Assembly (NCBI GenBank): GCA_905182985.1
Contig: CAJJDN010000066.1
Coordinates: 17,204-81,203, forward strand
Origin: Paramecium sonneborni
Lineage: Eukaryota; Ciliophora; Oligohymenophorea; Peniculida; Parameciidae
Reading direction: 5' to 3'
DNA: 64,000 bases
In this document: piece after piece, positions 1 to 12,904 of the stretch
Layout: each line of letters begins with the position of its first letter
How positions within the stretch are numbered: the first letter of the stretch is position 1
The notes under the pieces: generated by a model
Database searches by the model: none
What the model saw: the letters and a program-made list of their open reading frames with translations, nothing else
Told to the model about the DNA's origin: nothing
Translations under genes and position numbers: made by a program

Positions 1-345
1 TAATAAATGATGGTTAGGTGGTGTTGGTTTAGATCGTTTAACAGCAAGTGTAATATTTGAAGCTCTATCATATGGAGATGTAACAACAACAGCCTATTTA
101 ACAATTTAAAATATGTGTGCTTATATGGTGGATTAATTTGGTAATGAAGAATAAAAATAAACATGGATACCTAGATTTGGAAAATTTGATGCATTTGCAT
201 CATATTGCTTAACAGAACCAAATAGTGGTAATGATAGTAAGAATATGAAGAAAAAAAAGTATAATATAATTAATAATTTAGGATGGAAATGATTATGTAA
301 TAAATGGATCTCAATTTTTTATTTCTGGAGATTTAGTTAGTGATG
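1..345 (+). pseudogene. acyl-CoA dehydrogenase fragment (isobutyryl-CoA dehydrogenase-like), broken
   Basis: The frame starting GGVGLDRL shows the N-terminal and middle part of an acyl-CoA dehydrogenase: an EALSYGD stretch, NMCAYMVDQFGNEEQ and the flavin-site-like YCLTEPNSG. The pattern is closest to the mitochondrial isobutyryl-CoA dehydrogenase (ACAD8) branch, which oxidises isobutyryl-CoA in valine breakdown. A 23-nt GT..AG intron lies at about 259-281, and the next exon reads GNDYVINGSQFFISG, again family-typical. Two defects are seen. The exon after the intron is one base out of frame with the exon before it (an A-run precedes the junction), and similarity stops after about position 345, long before the catalytic base region. 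The 5' end lies outside the window. I infer a decayed gene; a sequencing error in the A-run could explain the frameshift but not the lost C-terminal half. Confidence 0.75.
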
Positions 346-659
346 TTTATTTATTATTCAAATTAATAAAAATAAACATTAGAGAATAGTTCATTTAGAA
401 CGTAATTATTGTATTGTAATTAAAATAAATTTATTTCAGAACTTGTCTCTTTAATTTGTTTAAGTTAATCCTTAAATTAAAATTTAAATAATCTCATTGA
501 TTAAGATTTATAAAAAATTATATATTAGATACTATAGTTAGTCAGAATTGCAAATCTAATTTTATCTCCTTTTAATAAAAGTAATAAAATATAACATATA
601 TTATTAGGTAAGTAATAAAATTCTACTTATTTTTTACCATAGCAAGGTTATTTAATTAG

Positions 660-1345
660 AATTGTAAAAAAAAATAAAAGATCTGAATCTTGGAATCATG
701 AGATTTTTAGATCTAAGGATTAATCCATTCACAATGAGGTTTCTAATCAATCTTCTTTTAACTCATCTTCAGATTGCAATAGCAAGTTCTTTCTGATTAA
801 ATTAACAATGGAAGATATACGCAATATAAGAAAGATTAACCATTTCAAAAAAGAAGTAATTTTCAACTATTTTAAAGACTTTGAGGTTGTATATACAGGA
901 TCTTTCTAAGTAGAATATAGAACTGCGTTAACTTTATTAAATCTAAATTTGATTGTATTTTTTTGAATGAAATTAAAGATGAAAAAAATATTCCAATCAA
1001 TAGTAAGAGTTAAAAAATTGAAAATTTGCAATTATTTTATGTTATTATATTTCTTGATTATTCATAATAGAGGTATAAAATGAATGAAATATTTCTAAAT
1101 ATTTTATTTAATAACTTTTTATTTTAACTTATAAAAAAGGAATGTGAAAAAATTGAATAATGTAACAATTTAAAAAGTTTGTTTAAAGTATTCGCTCTAG
1201 ATTAACATAGAATATAATAGCGATTTTGTTACTAATACTTTGATTTATAATTTGGTTATGGAATATTTAAGATCTTTAGCTTATTTATCAGGAACTTTGT
1301 TAGCAGAACATCAAACGCATCTTTATGTATCTTTAATACTGGTAA
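660..1345 (+). pseudogene. possible gene remnant, unidentified
   Basis: With TAA/TAG as glutamine, an open stretch runs from about 680 to 965, with serine-rich then Lys/Asn/Phe-rich codons (for example SKFFLIKLTMEDIRN). A second short one near 1258-1340 reads MEYLRSLAYLSG. GC content here is slightly higher than in the flanks, which suggests former coding DNA, but frames break and no domain is recognised. It could equally be a chance opening in a genome with a single stop codon. Confidence 0.25.
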
Positions 1346-2537
1346 TTTATGTTTTTTTAAAGCACTGTTTTTAGTAGAAAATTAATCTCTTTTTATCTTC
1401 TAACTATAAAAAAGTTTTATGATTTATACTAAAAAGCTAATTTCCTTAATTTAGACTATTATCATTATCTATAATATATTTCTTAAGGATATTAGATGTG
1501 ATTAAGACATTTAAATAATATAAATAATAAACCATAATTTTAAAAAGTCTATGTTTTATTATTTTATTCTTCTAATAATTAAATTTATCGATATCCTCTT
1601 TTATACTAATTTTAATTTAATATCTAATAAATAAATTCAAAATTTCTTTTATCATTCTGACAAAATTTTACAGATGCTGTTCTTTGTACTCATTTATTTT
1701 TCATTTTCTAGAATTAGATAAGATCGCTTAATAAATATTATTTTTTAAACTCGAAATTTTGAATTTATTGATATCACAAAAAGAATAAATATTCAAAATA
1801 TTAAAATTTAAAAAATTTTAATTTGAATTTCAAACCAAATATTTTTTCTTACTGTTATTTCAAATTGAAATCTATTTCATATAAGATTTTTGGTGCTTTG
1901 TTTCAAATTCAATCAACTATATTTTTAACTGAAAATTAGTTGGACTATGTTAAATATAATAATTAAGTGATATAAAATCTTCTTCAAATTAGAATTTGTT
2001 ACTTTTAAATCTCTTTCTATAAATAGATTGAGGACCAATAAATTTGATCAATCCATAAACTCTCTTTTTTAAATGAGTAATTTATTTGAAAATTCATTGA
2101 TTGGGCTTGTTAAAATTTACCATTTACAATTTACTAGATAAGCTGGTATAATTTTTTTTAAGATTGGGATATTGAAGATATGGAGGATTTTCTTTTATAT
2201 TTTCAAAGTAATCTTGAGAGAAGCTCTAAAAGACTATTTATTACCCATCATCGTATCGCTGTTATGTATTCCAAATCAACTCTTTCCCTACACTTATTAG
2301 CAAATTCAATTTACTCACCTAAATATATTGTAAATTGAAATAAAGTCAATTATGGACAGTATGATGATTTATGCATTCAATATTCTTTTAAAACATTTAA
2401 TGTAAAAGTGTTTGGCATCTAATCGAAATCTTTTAAATAGCATTGACTTAATTAATAATAATACAAAAGATATTTTTTGATTCATGGTATAAAACTGAAA
2501 ATATAATAATATAAATTCAATATAAAATAAATAAATA
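1346..2537. other. AT-rich stretch without recognisable gene
   Basis: Both strands were read with the ciliate code. Only short openings broken by TGA are present, and no family motif was recognised. It separates the decayed left end from the WD40 gene and must hold that gene's promoter near its 3' end. Confidence 0.5.
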
Positions 2538-5213
2538 ATGTAACTAGACCAGAAATTTAAGGTAATTCAAAAGAGAATGACTTTTAAATCCATGGTTTCT
2601 CAAACCCAAATTATGCTCAAGACGATTTGGGATAATTTATCAGAATCAATTAATTAAATATTCGATTGGATTGAAAAAGTTGATGCTGAGAAAATTGAAT
2701 ATATGATGAAGATGGAAAAAATGAAAAATTGGTGGGAGATTGAAATTAAGTCTTTTATAGAAAAATCGAATGAAGGAATTAAATAGATTTAGTAATTCAT
2801 TAAGTAAATATTTATCATAAATAAAAGTAGGGAACTAGCTCATGAACCAAAAAAAGATCTGCCAGAGATTCTAGCTTAGGTGAAAAACATTGAAATATCA
2901 ATATTTAGTAGGATTATTGAGATGTGTAAAAAAGAAAAGATTTCTAATTCTTTAGGATTTCTTTCAGAATACAATACACAAAAACTCTTTGAACAATAAA
3001 GTAATCAAGTAAAGTATTCAAATGATAGTTTAAATTAAATAGAAGTTATTTCAGAGATTCTCAAAACCATTCATGAACATGAATTTAATAACAAGGATTA
3101 TTTTAAAGAATATTATTTATAAACTATAGATCTCATAAAAAAAATATTTGATGAGCAGAATATCATAAATTTCTTAATATTTTTAGTTAACTTAACAGCT
3201 ATAGATAACACATTTATTTAAAGTGGATCTATTTCACTAAACATATTAGTAAAGATGAAAGTTGATTTGTCGAATAAATGCTTTGAAAACATCAAAATTT
3301 AAAATACCTCTTTGATTGGTGGTAATTTTGTCAAATGCAATTTGAGTAGATCTGAATTCAACAATGTAGACATAAGCGGAATAAATTTGAATGGAGCTCT
3401 ACTCTTTGATTGTAAATGGAAAAACTTGAAAATACAAGAATTGAATGAATTTAATGGTCATACATGTACTGTGCGATCTGTATGCTTCTCACCTGATGGA
3501 ACTACTTTAGCATCTGGTAGTGAAGATAAGTCTATTCGGTTATGGGATGTTAGGACAGGAGAACAAAAAGACAAATTGGATGGTCACAGCGATTATGTAA
3601 GATCAGTATGCTTCTCACCTGATGGGACTATCTTAGCATCAGGTAGTGAGGATAGGTCTATTTATTTATGGAATATTAAGACAAGAGAATAAATAGTAAA
3701 ATTGGATGGTCATACTAACTTTGTCTAATCTTTATGTTTTTCACCTGATGGAACAACCTTAGCATCAGGAAGTTATGATAAGTCTATTCGTTTGTGGGAT
3801 GTCAAAACAGGAAAATAACAAACCATAGAAGATTGTCATACTCATTATGTCCTATCAGTCTGCTTCTCACCTGATGGAAGTACCTTAGCATCTGGAAGTT
3901 ACGATAAGTCTATCCGTTTATGGGATGTTAAGACAAGATAAGAAAAAGCAAAATTGGATGGTCATAGTAATTCAGTTTGGTCTGTTTGCTTCTCACCTGA
4001 TGGAACTTCCCTTGCATCTGGTAGTGTTGATAACTCTATCCGTTTATGGGATGTTAAAACTGGATAATAAAAGGCTAAATTGGATGGCCATACTAGTGGT
4101 GTTCTATCAGTATGCTTCGCATGTGATGGAACTACCTTAGCATCAGGAAGTAGTGATAAGACTATTCGTTTATGGGATGCTAAAACAGAATAATAAAAAG
4201 AAAAAATGAAAGGTCATGGTGGTGGAGTTAAATCAGTATGCATCTCACCTGATGGAACTGTCTTAGCATCTGGTAGTGAGGATAAGTCTATTTGTTTATG
4301 GAATATTAAGACTGGATAATAAAAATTCTAATTGGATGGCCATAAAAGTGATGTCCTATCAGTCTGTTTCTCATCAGATGGAAGCACCTTAGCATCTGGA
4401 AGTTATGATAAGTCTATTCGTTTATGGGATATTAATACTGGATAATAAAAGGCTAAATTGGATGGCCATACTAGTGGTGTTCTATCAGTATGCTTCGCAT
4501 GTGATGGAACTACCTTAGCATCAGGAAGTTAAGATAAATCTATCTGTTTATGGGATGCTAAAACTGGATTATAAAAAGTCAAATTGGATGGTCATAATAG
4601 TAGTGTCCTATCAATATGCTTCTCACCTGATGGAACTACACTAGCATCTGGAAGTTACGATAATTCTATCCGTTTATGGGATGCTAACTCTGGATAATAA
4701 AAAGCTAAATTGGAGGGCCATACTAATGGTGTTCTATCGGTATGCTTTTCACTCGATGGAACTACACTAGCATCTGGAAGTTATGATAAGTCTATCCGTT
4801 TATGGGATATTAATACTGGATAATAAAAGGCTTAATTGGATGGTCATACTGGTGGCGTTCTATCAGTATGCTTCTCACCTGATGGAGCAAACTTAGCATC
4901 TGGTAGTTACGATAAGTCTATCCGTTTATGGGATGCCAAGAAAGGGTAATAGAAAACTAATTTAGATGGTCATACTCATTAAGTCCAATCAGTATGCTTC
5001 TCGCCTGATGGAATGATATTAGCATCTGGAAGTTAAGATAAGTCTATCCGTTTATGGAATGCTAAGACAGATTTAAAAATAGAACCCTAGAATAAGTTTT
5101 ATGAAGATGTTCTAAAATCATTTTAAAGTTCTGTAATTTAAAATAATCCTCTTTAAGATGATGGTATTTATTTAAATTAATTTTAGTTTAACCAAATTAT
5201 TTTATTCTTTTGA
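2538..5213 (+). CDS. WD40 repeat protein with 13 repeats
   Basis: A single exon of 891 codons plus TGA, open only under the ciliate code. Residues 1 to about 250 are helical and charged, as in a large Paramecium WD40 family. About 255-300 form a short pentapeptide-like ladder ([19 protein letters not shown]). From about 305 to 845 there are 13 near-identical 42-residue WD repeats, each with GH near the start, [13 protein letters not shown] and SIRLWD. Thirteen blades suggest one full seven-blade propeller plus six more blades. Family members act as protein-interaction scaffolds; no partner is evident here. The repeats are also nearly identical at the DNA level, pointing to recent expansion or homogenisation. 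The start chosen is the first in-frame ATG after an upstream AT-rich stretch; 2577 is an alternative. The family's C-terminal tail is present downstream but out of frame. Confidence 0.9.
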
Positions 5214-5353
5214 TATCTTAAGAGATAATACTACAAGCGCAGAGAACTATAATTTTAAATGGAGAATTTGTTAATTATTAAGGTATAGATTTACGATCAT
5301 TATTAAAATGTAAAGGGAGTATTTTTTTTGAATCTTAACAGATAAATTAATGA
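5214..5353 (+). pseudogene. out-of-frame conserved tail of the WD40 family
   Basis: Directly after the WD40 stop, another frame reads QEIILQAQRTIILNGEF, then LRSLLKCKGSIFFE, and ends at TGA 5351-5353. As I recall, other Paramecium WD40 proteins of this type end in such a tail (a short interaction-like motif ILxAQ..I..G.F followed by a KGSF-like end). A one-base loss in the T-run at about 5207-5211 would explain the split. It may be a true frameshift mutation or a sequence error. Confidence 0.6.
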
Positions 5354-5412
5354 TAGTATTAAATTTTATTATTAGAAATGTTAATTATATTTGAGTTATT
5401 TATTAATTTGTC

Positions 5413-5514
5413 ATTTCTATTGTAATTTTTACATTTTTGTAAAGGGGCTAGAAAGACCTAAAACTAAAACAAAATGCTCAGGTCATAAACACTGAACATC
5501 TGAGCAATAGAAAT
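5413..5514 (+). other. inverted repeat able to fold into a nested hairpin
   Basis: A perfect 10-base stem pairs 5413-5422 (atttctattg) with 5505-5514 (caatagaaat). A 7-base inner stem pairs 5475-5481 (tgctcag) with 5500-5506 (ctgagca), overlapping the outer stem by two bases. The loop region is locally GC-richer (aaaggggctagaaagacc). It could be a small structured RNA or a 3' UTR fold of the WD40 transcript, about 60 nt past the relic tail. No known RNA family was recognised. Confidence 0.25.
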
Positions 5515-7980
5515 TGTATTACATATCTGCTGCTTACAATCAATTCCTATTGTTGAAAATATTTCAGCACATTTAATATTAATTTCTTAATAATTACTCT
5601 AAGGATCATTAAAACAGATTTAGCTCTGTTTTTTACTTATTTTTTCAATCAGCTTTCAACATAATCTTCATTGCTAAAACTAAATTCAAATTATCTTTTA
5701 GTTCAAAAAATCTTTTTTATTTAGCATTTTGCTATAAATTCATAGTATGATAAAACTTTATTCACAAAATCAAAATAATTGTTATAAATCTTATTTTTAT
5801 AATTTCATTTCCATTAACTTTAATTTTGGTAATTCAAGTTTAATAAAGCAATTCTGAGCAAAAATTTAATTAATAATTAAGAAAATTTTTAAAATAATCA
5901 TTATTTTATGAGCAATTATTTAGAATTTTAACACTGGTTTAAAAGATATATCATATTAATTAATAATTATTTTTAGCAGGCAAAAAATAAAAAATAAATA
6001 AGAAATGTTAATCACCAAGAATAATTTAGATCTTAGTTTTTCTTGAAAACCATAATTACAATTTGAAATTTTATACCCTTATTTAGAGCAAATATCACTA
6101 ATATATTTATCATTTTCAGCAATCATTTAGCGATAAATAAATTTACAAAATGCTAAATTAAAATTTCGGCTCAACATAAATTATTATTCCAGTTATCAAT
6201 CGCTTTATTTAAGCTATGTATGAACTATACCCAGTTCTAAACTGCCAAAATTGGATCTAATTTGGAACTTGATAAAAGTAACTTTAAAATTTCCTATTTA
6301 TCAATCTTATTTAATAAGTCTTTGCTTTTGAAATACTATTAGAAGAAAAATATGAATTATCTAAATTGATACTTCAAAAGTTGGAAGTGTTTATTTATTA
6401 AGATTTGTGCAGTATATAATTATTCTATAAATTATGGATTTTCTAATATACTATATTTTGAGTACTTAAATTATCGTTTATGTCACTCCAATTAATTCTA
6501 CTTGAAATTATTTCTTAGTATTACATGATTAATAAAAATAAAACAAGTTTCAATTTTAACTCTTACCTAATATATTTTAGAAGTCTTAGAACGACAAAAA
6601 ATATATCAATTTCCTCTTCTTAATAATTTTTACCTATGTCTTTAGGATATACTTTCAAATCTATAACCTCAAGGAACTAATTAAAAATCTCCTTTTTAAA
6701 TTAATTTTTATTTTCTTAACAAATCCAAACTTCCAAATATTTATTTTTCTGTGTCATTCTATTCCAACAAACGAAAGAAAACACTGAATCCTATTCTATT
6801 CTAAACTTTTATTATGATATTTATAAATGTTTGCATTTTTATTTGGGTAACAATAATCTTTTTCTGAAAATGAGAATTTGATGAAGATTTCAATATTACT
6901 TGATAGTCATTGATTTTAAATATATTTTTATGAGAAAAAAGTTAAATAGAGTTCAAAATATGAATTTTCTGCAAAAATTAAAAATTTTAAATTAGATTTT
7001 AAAGATTTAATAATTGAATTAATTTAAATTAATTTTTAGGAATACATTTTTGGATTAATATTATGATTATTGCTAATATTGCTGCCAAATTCATATTAAA
7101 ATTTATTTTTCTTTAAAGTTTCTCAAGTTTCGATATGTAATCATTTTAATTGTTAATCTTAGAAGCCAGATGATTTGAAAGTATTATAATTACTTAAAAT
7201 TATCAAATAAGAGACTTTAGAACAATTTAGACATGCAAAAAATTTAACAATAAAAACTAATTTCCATAGTCTATCATGTTCTTTCAACTTAAAATCTAAC
7301 TTTATAAAATATTTTACTTGATTAAATAATCAGATTTAGTTTAAAATTTATTCTTATATAGATTTCATAAATAAAAAGATGACAGATTCAAATATATTTC
7401 ATTACTCATCAAAATTATGAGGAGTCTAATTCAATATCTATTTTTAGGTGTACTTAAACATTAGCGACAAGTAGTAAGACCTTTAATACACCTATTTAAA
7501 ACAATTTTAACTTTCCTCCATGATTTCAATCCTAAAGATATCATTCTAAATTGATTAAGTTTTATATATTAAGAACAAGCAAGTTAATATACTATCAACA
7601 ACTAATTACATTTAATGAGATTCATCAAAAGGACACTTATAATATATTTGAGCATTACTCTATTTGTTACAAATCAAAAAGAAGAAATATCATTTCGATA
7701 AACTATTAATCAAATGGATTAAACTGAAAATATTTCAAAGTAAATTAACTTTTATAATCATTCTTCTTGATAATTGATCAACCAACTAGCAGCAGAGAAA
7801 ATCTTTTCTTTAGGATTTCAAAAACTTAAACGAGATTCATTTCCTTTAAATTTATCCCTTCAATTTGAATTAAATGAAATTCATTGATACTATATATTTT
7901 TTCATCTTTTACTCTCTCTATTTCAATATAAAATAACAAATAAAATATATATTTATTAGATTTCTCAATTTTTTTATTTC
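5515..7980. other. gene-poor AT-rich region
   Basis: Read on both strands with TGA as the only stop; no family was recognised. A weak kinase-like string occurs near 7500-7560 but is not supported around it. Possibly decayed coding sequence. Confidence 0.45.
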
Positions 7981-7984
7981 TAAG

Positions 7985-8215
7985 TGCCACTCCTTTTGAT
8001 TTTTTGTCTGGTTAAACATTAGCTTTATTTGAAGATGTACCAATACCATTAAAGCACTAGCAATACTTTTGTCCATACATCTTAGGATCATTCTGCAAAT
8101 TTTCCGCTATTTTATATCTTATGAATTACAAAAATTAATAATTAAGCTAATAAAGATAATAATTTTCTTGCTATACTGAAGATCCTGAGAGCTAAACAAG
8201 TCCAGGACCATTTGA
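7985..8215 (-). pseudogene. small coding remnant with CxC motif
   Basis: On the minus strand, two short in-frame pieces (SNGPGLVQLSGSS, then NDPKMYGQKYCQCFNG) are separated by a stretch that could be an intron. Codon use and GC content resemble coding DNA, but nothing intact flanks them. Family unknown; most likely the remnant of a gene that once lay here. Confidence 0.3.
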
Positions 8216-8444
8216 ATGATCAATACAATTTTTAATTACTACTTATCTTAGTATTTTTATAAAAGTAATTTTTATAATAATAAAATTAAGATATACAACA
8301 TTTAAGTTAATATGAAAATTTAAATTGATATTTTCATACTTATATTCTTAAATAGAATTAAAGAATATTAGAATGTTAGAATGTGATAGAATTTCTAGAC
8401 ACTGAAAATAAAACTTGAACAATGCATATTATTCTGATAAATGT

Positions 8445-11400
8445 TCATTTATTTGCAACTGTGAAGATATTTATAGCTGACGATGTTTTTGGCTATCTCA
8501 TCTCCAATATATAGTTCTTGATCTTCAGATAAAATTAAATACTACTTCTAATTAAAGGGCCCAATAAACCAAAGATTAAAAAACCTATCTAATAAAATGC
8601 CAATTAAATTTTACCATCGCCATCCAATTTATTTTAAAAATCAGAACAATAAAATAGACTTAGTAATGTAAATATAATTATCGGAGCCTCTAATAAATAT
8701 ATTACAAAAAGATCCAAGCTTGATGATTAAAATCTTATTAATGTAATGAATAATAAATAGCCAAATAAGATTACAGCGAGCAAAGTACATTGATATAAAG
8801 AATTGTATTACATTCCTTCTAAAACAATAAGGAATAAAAATTTTTTGAGCAGAACAATGCCTTCATATTATTCACTCCTTAGTTCAGCTATCACAACTTT
8901 CTAATTTTGCTTTCTAAAGTGTTATATCAATAAAAAAAATAATAACACAATGTACCCAAAACAAATACAATTTGAGAACAAAGATCTATAACCTGATTAT
9001 GTATTCGAAACTATATATAAAATAACTTTAAAAAGCAAATCCCAATTGTTAGCATAAAATAATTGAAGTAATCCTTTTTTTGTGTAAAGATTACTTAACT
9101 GTAAAAATTTTTTATTAATGTTATACAATTTTATGATTAGTGATTCAATAGCTGTTGATTTTGCTAATCTAACATAGTCAATTTGTTTGATGGAAAAGCA
9201 TTTATGAAAGAAGAATTTTCTATAAACAATAAGAAATATGAATAGCCAAAAAAATAGGATTATTTATGTAATTAATCCATAAATATTCGTTAGTAAGTCT
9301 GCATTAAGTTGATATTGTTAAAATTTTCCAATGCTGTCCAGATGTTCATATCCAAATAAATTATTAAAAAGGTCAAAAATATTCAATTTGACTAAAACAG
9401 GTGTTAATGTTACAAAATCAGAGGATTCAAAATAAATTTAAATATTTTAGGGGAATTCTATATTTATAAACCGCAAATATGATTAAAATTAGAGAATATC
9501 GAAAATTGCCAGGCTTGATTAGGGATCCCCTAAGAGCAACATCAAAACACTGTTACATCCTAAGCCAATCATTATATAATTTCCCATCTTTGAGAATTTA
9601 TTTGCAATCTCAATTTGAGAATTAGATAATATTATTGCTGTTTTGAGTTTTAGTTCTTATGAGGTCAAAGCTAAATTAAAATCATACTCATCTACAATAC
9701 CATCCTAAATACTTATAACCAAGATTGGTGGTATAGATGTAGAAGTTAAAATTTTGATATTCAATTAATAAACTGGGTCATTCGATTTTTGTTTGTCTAT
9801 TTGAGTTATCGGAGTAATAAATATTTTAGTTTCGACCCCTTTTATTTCAGTTAAGATTGCTTAAGTGAAATTTGAGAAAGCTCCCATCCACTTAACTTTT
9901 TAACTAAAAGTTAAATTTACATATTGATTATCATAAGTTTTGTTGAGGAATGTAAGAAAAAATTAAGTATTACGATAGCATTTATTCGGTATTTCTTCGT
10001 TACATTACCAACTATCTTCAACTTAACACGATTATGAACATCCATCATAACTGTAATCATTTCCATCATCACACCCTTCATTTTATTGCCTTATTGTATC
10101 TCCACATATTTATTATTATTCATCACCTTTTTCATCTTCTACTTATCCTGATTTGATTAATAAACATTTTTAATTTTCATCCACTTAATACCCTTTTTGA
10201 CATTCAATGCAATTTCCCTTATCACATTTATCACATTTCTCTTCACATTAAAACTAACATTAATAACACCCATCAAATGGGGTCTAATTTTTATCATCAC
10301 ATTCTTCTAATAAAGGAACCACAAATCCATCACCACAAATAGGCATACATTTACTCTTAATCTCTTCAAAATAAACTAAACATTGAGAACAAAAGTCCTT
10401 AGAAGCACATATAAGGCAATTCTCATCACATTCAAATCTGCATTCATAACATCCATCATTAGGCTCATAGTTACCATCATCACATTATTCAGAGGATAGT
10501 TTTGCAACTTTATTATCCCCACATTAAGGATAGCATCTGTGATCCAAAAGTTTCCAGCCATCTTGACATTCATAACAGTAAGCTTGTATACAGATTTAGC
10601 ATTCTAGCTAGCAACTCTCTTAACATTTGTAACAACCATCAAATTGAATTTTATTGTTATCATCGCAAATCTCATCCAATAATTTGATCCCATCATTACA
10701 ATAAGGTATACATTTCTATTTGTTAAAACTCAATTAATAAAAGAGCTAGCATTTCAAGCATTAATCGAATAATTATTTATCACAATTTTAAATTTAGAGG
10801 TTGTTTTAAATGTGGAATCCAAATATTGCAAGCTCTTTTAGGTTGCAAATCTGAACAATTCCAATAGTTTATTAAGATTATCTTAAATTCAAAAAGTTAT
10901 CATAATAACTTTAATCAATAAAATTAATAAAATAAGGATCAAAACTACTTTCTTTAAGTTTATATTCATTCAAGTTTGTTGGATCAAAGATGCAATCACT
11001 TTTCATCTATATTATTGATTGCTAATATTCTAAGCATTAACCAAATTAACACTTTAAACAATCTTAAGAACATTCAAATTTAAAAAGTTGACAACCATCA
11101 ATAGGAATAAAATTCCCAATATCGCATTTTTCATATTAAAGAATTATTGAATCCCCCCATAAAGGAACACAATTTTTTATTTAAATTATATATTCCCATC
11201 CCTCTTAACATTAAAAGCAGATCCCCTTTATGCAATTACTACATCCATAAATACAACTTAACTGAGAAGTAAAAAATTCATCAAATGAATTAATATTTGA
11301 ATAAGTATCTAAATCAGGCTTAATAAATAATTAAAAGTCTCTTATTCCAAACCTTACCCTGCTATCATAATAATTTGATAAAACTACTTCTATTTTAATT

Positions 11401-12413
11401 GTTAAAACATTATTCGTATGCTCTTATTAAAAAATATTTATTTGACCTAAGATTAAAATTTTACCGCAGCCATCATCTATGTAAGTTGGTACTTAGAGAT
11501 TCAATTCAGAAGTGGATATTATATTGTCATCTATTTCAACATTAACTTTAGTATTGATAGCATAAAAAATTGCCACCTTTAATTAGAAACTGACTGCAAA
11601 ATGATTTCCTAAAATGAAAGATTTTGTAAGATAATCACCAGGAGAATATTGGCTATCAAACCCTATTAATTCATTTATTTAAATACATACCACACCAATT
11701 ACTATTGATATCTGTTATTTAATTACCACTATGATACCATCCTTACAAATTTTGAATAGTAAACAACCTCTTATTAAATAGCTCCAAAAATAACACTTAG
11801 TTAAAACAATAATATAAATTGCAGGAACCACACCCAAAAGGACATTTTAGAACATATTGTCTAAATTCAGAAATACCCCACCATCCACCATTTAAAGTTG
11901 TCATTAAAATTATTGATGAAGTACTAAAATGATCCACTATTAAATCAAATTAAATCACTGAATCATAATCATTAGATCCACAAATATTTGATGAACTATC
12001 TATGTCAGAGTATATATATTTATGAACTAGGGTATTATCAACATATATGGTAAATTGATCATTTAAATCCCATTAGTCAATCCTATATAGATAATATATT
12101 ACACAACCTCCAAAATTTAAATCTGATACCAATTTAATAATGTGGAGGCAGCAGCTCAAATGTTTTAAAAATCTATGTATGATAATCAAATCCATTATAA
12201 CCGCCAAAAATAGCTGATCCTCCACAATATGTCTTCTAACAACTATCAACATTCCAACAATACCAACCTTACAATTATTATTTTTGATTTACCTTCATCA
12301 GAAACAATAGGACCTACAAAATCTTCATCAATAAGTTAGATTTCTGCAAAACACGCATTCAAGATCAAGTAGATTACAAAAATAGGTTAGAAACTGTTAG
12401 ATTTTACACACAT
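8445..12413 (-). CDS. large cysteine-rich membrane protein (DUF4215-type repeats)
   Basis: Four exons, about 1296 residues, with introns at 12268-12292 (25 nt), 12083-12107 (25 nt) and 11663-11690 (28 nt); removing them keeps one frame from ATG 12413 to TGA 8445. Residues 1-23 form a signal peptide (hydrophobic IFVIYLILNACFA). Then come two lectin/jellyroll-like extracellular modules with Trp-rich strands (FKFWRIDQWD, WGISEF) and an EGF-like Cys cluster, followed by several DUF4215-type cysteine-rich repeats (pattern CGDG..EECDD.N..DGC.....C....C). After a second globular region the last roughly 350 residues contain several hydrophobic segments. The layout predicts a surface or vesicle membrane protein with a large external part. 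Ciliates carry large families of such proteins of unknown function. Its 5' third is repeated at 12905-13513. Confidence 0.85.
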
Positions 12414-12903
12414 TATTTCTAATAAAAGTAAAATAATAAATATTAATTATTCAGATTAATTTAACTTTAGTATAAAAAAGCTGATAATTCATAATAGAAA
12501 ATAAATAAGAATAAGAATTAACATTTTAAGAGAAAGTAAGTGGTTATTTATGATTAGAAGAAATTAAAATATACATATTCAGCTAATAATTTAAAATTAT
12601 TGCTAAATTACAGGATTAAATTAAGTGATTATTAAATTTAATTATGAGCGATGATTTAATGGTGCAATACGATGTATTATAAATTTGTATTATATACAGA
12701 AAATTTTCTTTTTATATAAAATTACTATTTAATATTTCTTATAAATTATTCATTGCTATATTATTTAGCAATTTAAATCTTCAAGATGATATTCAATTAT
12801 GTAGAAGAGTTCTGAGCTAATTTGTTAGGAGGTCTTATATGTTAAGCTGATTTCATTATTTCAGGTCACAAATCTAATTATCTCTCTGCTTTCATTGTAA
12901 ATC
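11805..12903. repeat. 1099-bp direct repeat, copy 1 (ends at a single N)
   Basis: This segment reappears at 12905-14003 with one mismatch noticed (c at about 12250, g at the matching position). The copies are separated by one N at 12904, and copy 1 ends exactly there. Such a layout is typical of two overlapping contig ends joined without merging. Confidence 0.9.
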
Positions 12904-12904
12904 N

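Noticed and set aside
7430..7560. String LHDFNPKDIILN resembling a kinase catalytic loop
   Set aside because: The key Arg-Asp-Leu-Lys pattern is absent and no other kinase subdomain was found around it.
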